Positions 25,512 to 26,300 of a stretch of 26,300 bases of DNA are shown piece after piece. The stretch is from DATGMB01 sp035293845 (lineage in GTDB: Bacteria; Acidobacteriota; Terriglobia; Bryobacterales; Bryobacteraceae). The stretch is taken from assembly GCA_035293845.1 (NCBI GenBank), contig DATGMB010000159.1:1-26300 (forward strand), given 5' to 3'. The position numbers were made by a program, and so were the translations under genes. Position 1 is the first letter of the stretch. Every line of letters begins with the position of its first letter. The notes under the pieces are model-generated. The model saw only the letters and a program-made list of their open reading frames with translations, was not told where the DNA came from and made no database searches.

Positions 25512-26300
25512 GTGCTCCCCCGCCGCCTCGCACTCGCCGCCGCGGCCGCCGTTGCCTTCGCCGGTGCGATCGCGCTCTATCCGCCTGCGCGCCTGTTGGC
25601 GCTGGTCGCTCTCGGCCGCAGTCCCGTCTGTCCGGCTTCCCACGCCGTCCTCAGCAAATCCAACATCGCGGAAATCGGCCGCAGCAAGGACCGCATCTTC
25701 GCCGCCAGCCGGCTCGTGCGCACCGATGGCGGGCTGGAGCTCTGGCAAACGCCGCAGGGTCCCTACTGGATTCCGGCCGGCAGCCGGTTCGTCCTTCCGT
25801 TCAACCTTGCCGAGATCGAGCGCGGCGTCTACGCGAGCCCCGGCCACTTTATCCGCCCCGGCGATATCGTGCTCGACTGCGGCGCGAGCGATGGCGATTT
25901 CACCCGCGCGGCCCTGCGCGCCGGCGCCGCCCGCGTCGTCTCGATCGAAATCGCGCCCGCCACGATCGAATGCCTCCGCCGCAACCTGGCGGATGAAATC
26001 TCGGCCGGGCGCGCGGTCGTCTATCCCAAAGGCGTCTGGGACCGCGAGGACACCCTGACGCTCAACGTCGACCCTAACAATTTTGCCGCCAACAGCGTCG
26101 TCCTCCGCCCCGAATCGTCGCACCCGTCCGTACAGGTGCCGCTCACCACGATTGACCACATCGCCGCCGAGCTCGCGCTGCCGCGCGTCGACTTCATCAA
26201 GATGGATGTTGAAGGCGCCGAAGTCAAAGCGCTCGCCGGCGCCGCTTCCGTTCTCGCGCGATACAAGCCGCGCCTCGCCATCGCGGCCGAGCACCACCCC
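25512..26300 (+). CDS. FkbM-family SAM-dependent methyltransferase, membrane-anchored (partial)
   Basis: The frame opens with GTG 25512 and runs off the window after 263 codons. An N-terminal hydrophobic segment (ALAAAAAVAFAGAIALY) suggests a membrane anchor. The methyltransferase core shows motif I VLDCGASDGDFTRAAL with the glycine loop for S-adenosylmethionine, the following acidic strand end VVSIEIAP, and the FkbM signature TTIDHIAAE...VDFIKMDVEGAEVKALAGA. FkbM enzymes methylate hydroxyl groups of polyketides, sugars or glycolipids; the substrate here is unknown. No strong ribosome binding site is visible ahead of the GTG. Long frames on the opposite strand are codon shadows. The 167 bases between this gene and the HAD gene show no feature. 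Confidence 0.82.
   Translation, partial: MLPRRLALAAAAAVAFAGAIALYPPARLLALVALGRSPVCPASHAVLSKSNIAEIGRSKDRIFAASRLVRTDGGLELWQTPQGPYWIPAGSRFVLPFNLAEIERGVYASPGHFIRPGDIVLDCGASDGDFTRAALRAGAARVVSIEIAPATIECLRRNLADEISAGRAVVYPKGVWDREDTLTLNVDPNNFAANSVVLRPESSHPSVQVPLTTIDHIAAELALPRVDFIKMDVEGAEVKALAGAASVLARYKPRLAIAAEHHP

Noticed and set aside
25302..26297. 331-residue minus-strand frame at the right end
   Set aside because: The plus-strand frame from 25512 encodes a recognisable FkbM methyltransferase, so this is a shadow.

Overview
The window is high-GC bacterial chromosome. The gene families point to the Acidobacteriota, probably the Solibacter/Bryobacter side: an Oar-type TonB-dependent receptor, an ECF sigma factor paired with a TPR-carrying Ser/Thr kinase, PEP-CTERM and IPTL-CTERM sorting tails, a TMTC-like membrane TPR protein, and a high-copy-looking 'IAANRRN' protein family. 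This placement is from family knowledge, not a search.

Layout. (1) 1-2874: end of an unknown gene, a YggX-type protein, an ATP-grasp ligase (-) and divergent L-threonine 3-dehydrogenase (+). (2) 2876-6309: a secreted beta-propeller protein (-), then an ECF42-type regulon on the minus strand: two DGPF/YCII proteins and a sigma factor with a C-terminal TPR-like extension. Each DGPF gene is preceded by the same promoter-like signature, TGTCGA-N17-CGAT. (3) 6430-9605: minus-strand sugar-acid genes: 6-phosphogluconate dehydrogenase, a PfkB kinase (KDG kinase-like) and a KdsC-like phosphatase whose start overlaps the kinase stop. (4) 9466-18995: an accessory, decaying segment bounded by two direct copies of the 5' end of gnd, each next to one copy of the IAANRRN gene. 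Inside are a TonB receptor pseudogene with several lesions, a probable remnant PEP-CTERM tail, an intact-looking PEP-CTERM protein, an ECF sigma factor, and a Ser/Thr kinase-TPR gene interrupted by one in-frame TAG in the kinase hinge. (5) 19170-26300: a TMTC-like membrane protein (-), then tilS, ftsH, a HAD phosphatase and an FkbM methyltransferase that runs off the window (+).

The most interesting signals are the roughly 200-bp direct repeat of the gnd 5' region, 8.87 kb apart, which looks like the scar of a single-crossover integration or tandem duplication; the paired IAANRRN cassettes that share an upstream element; the single amber codon in an otherwise intact kinase; the duplicated ECF42-like promoter; and three degenerate heptanucleotide arrays. 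No tRNA, rRNA, CRISPR array or transposase was seen.
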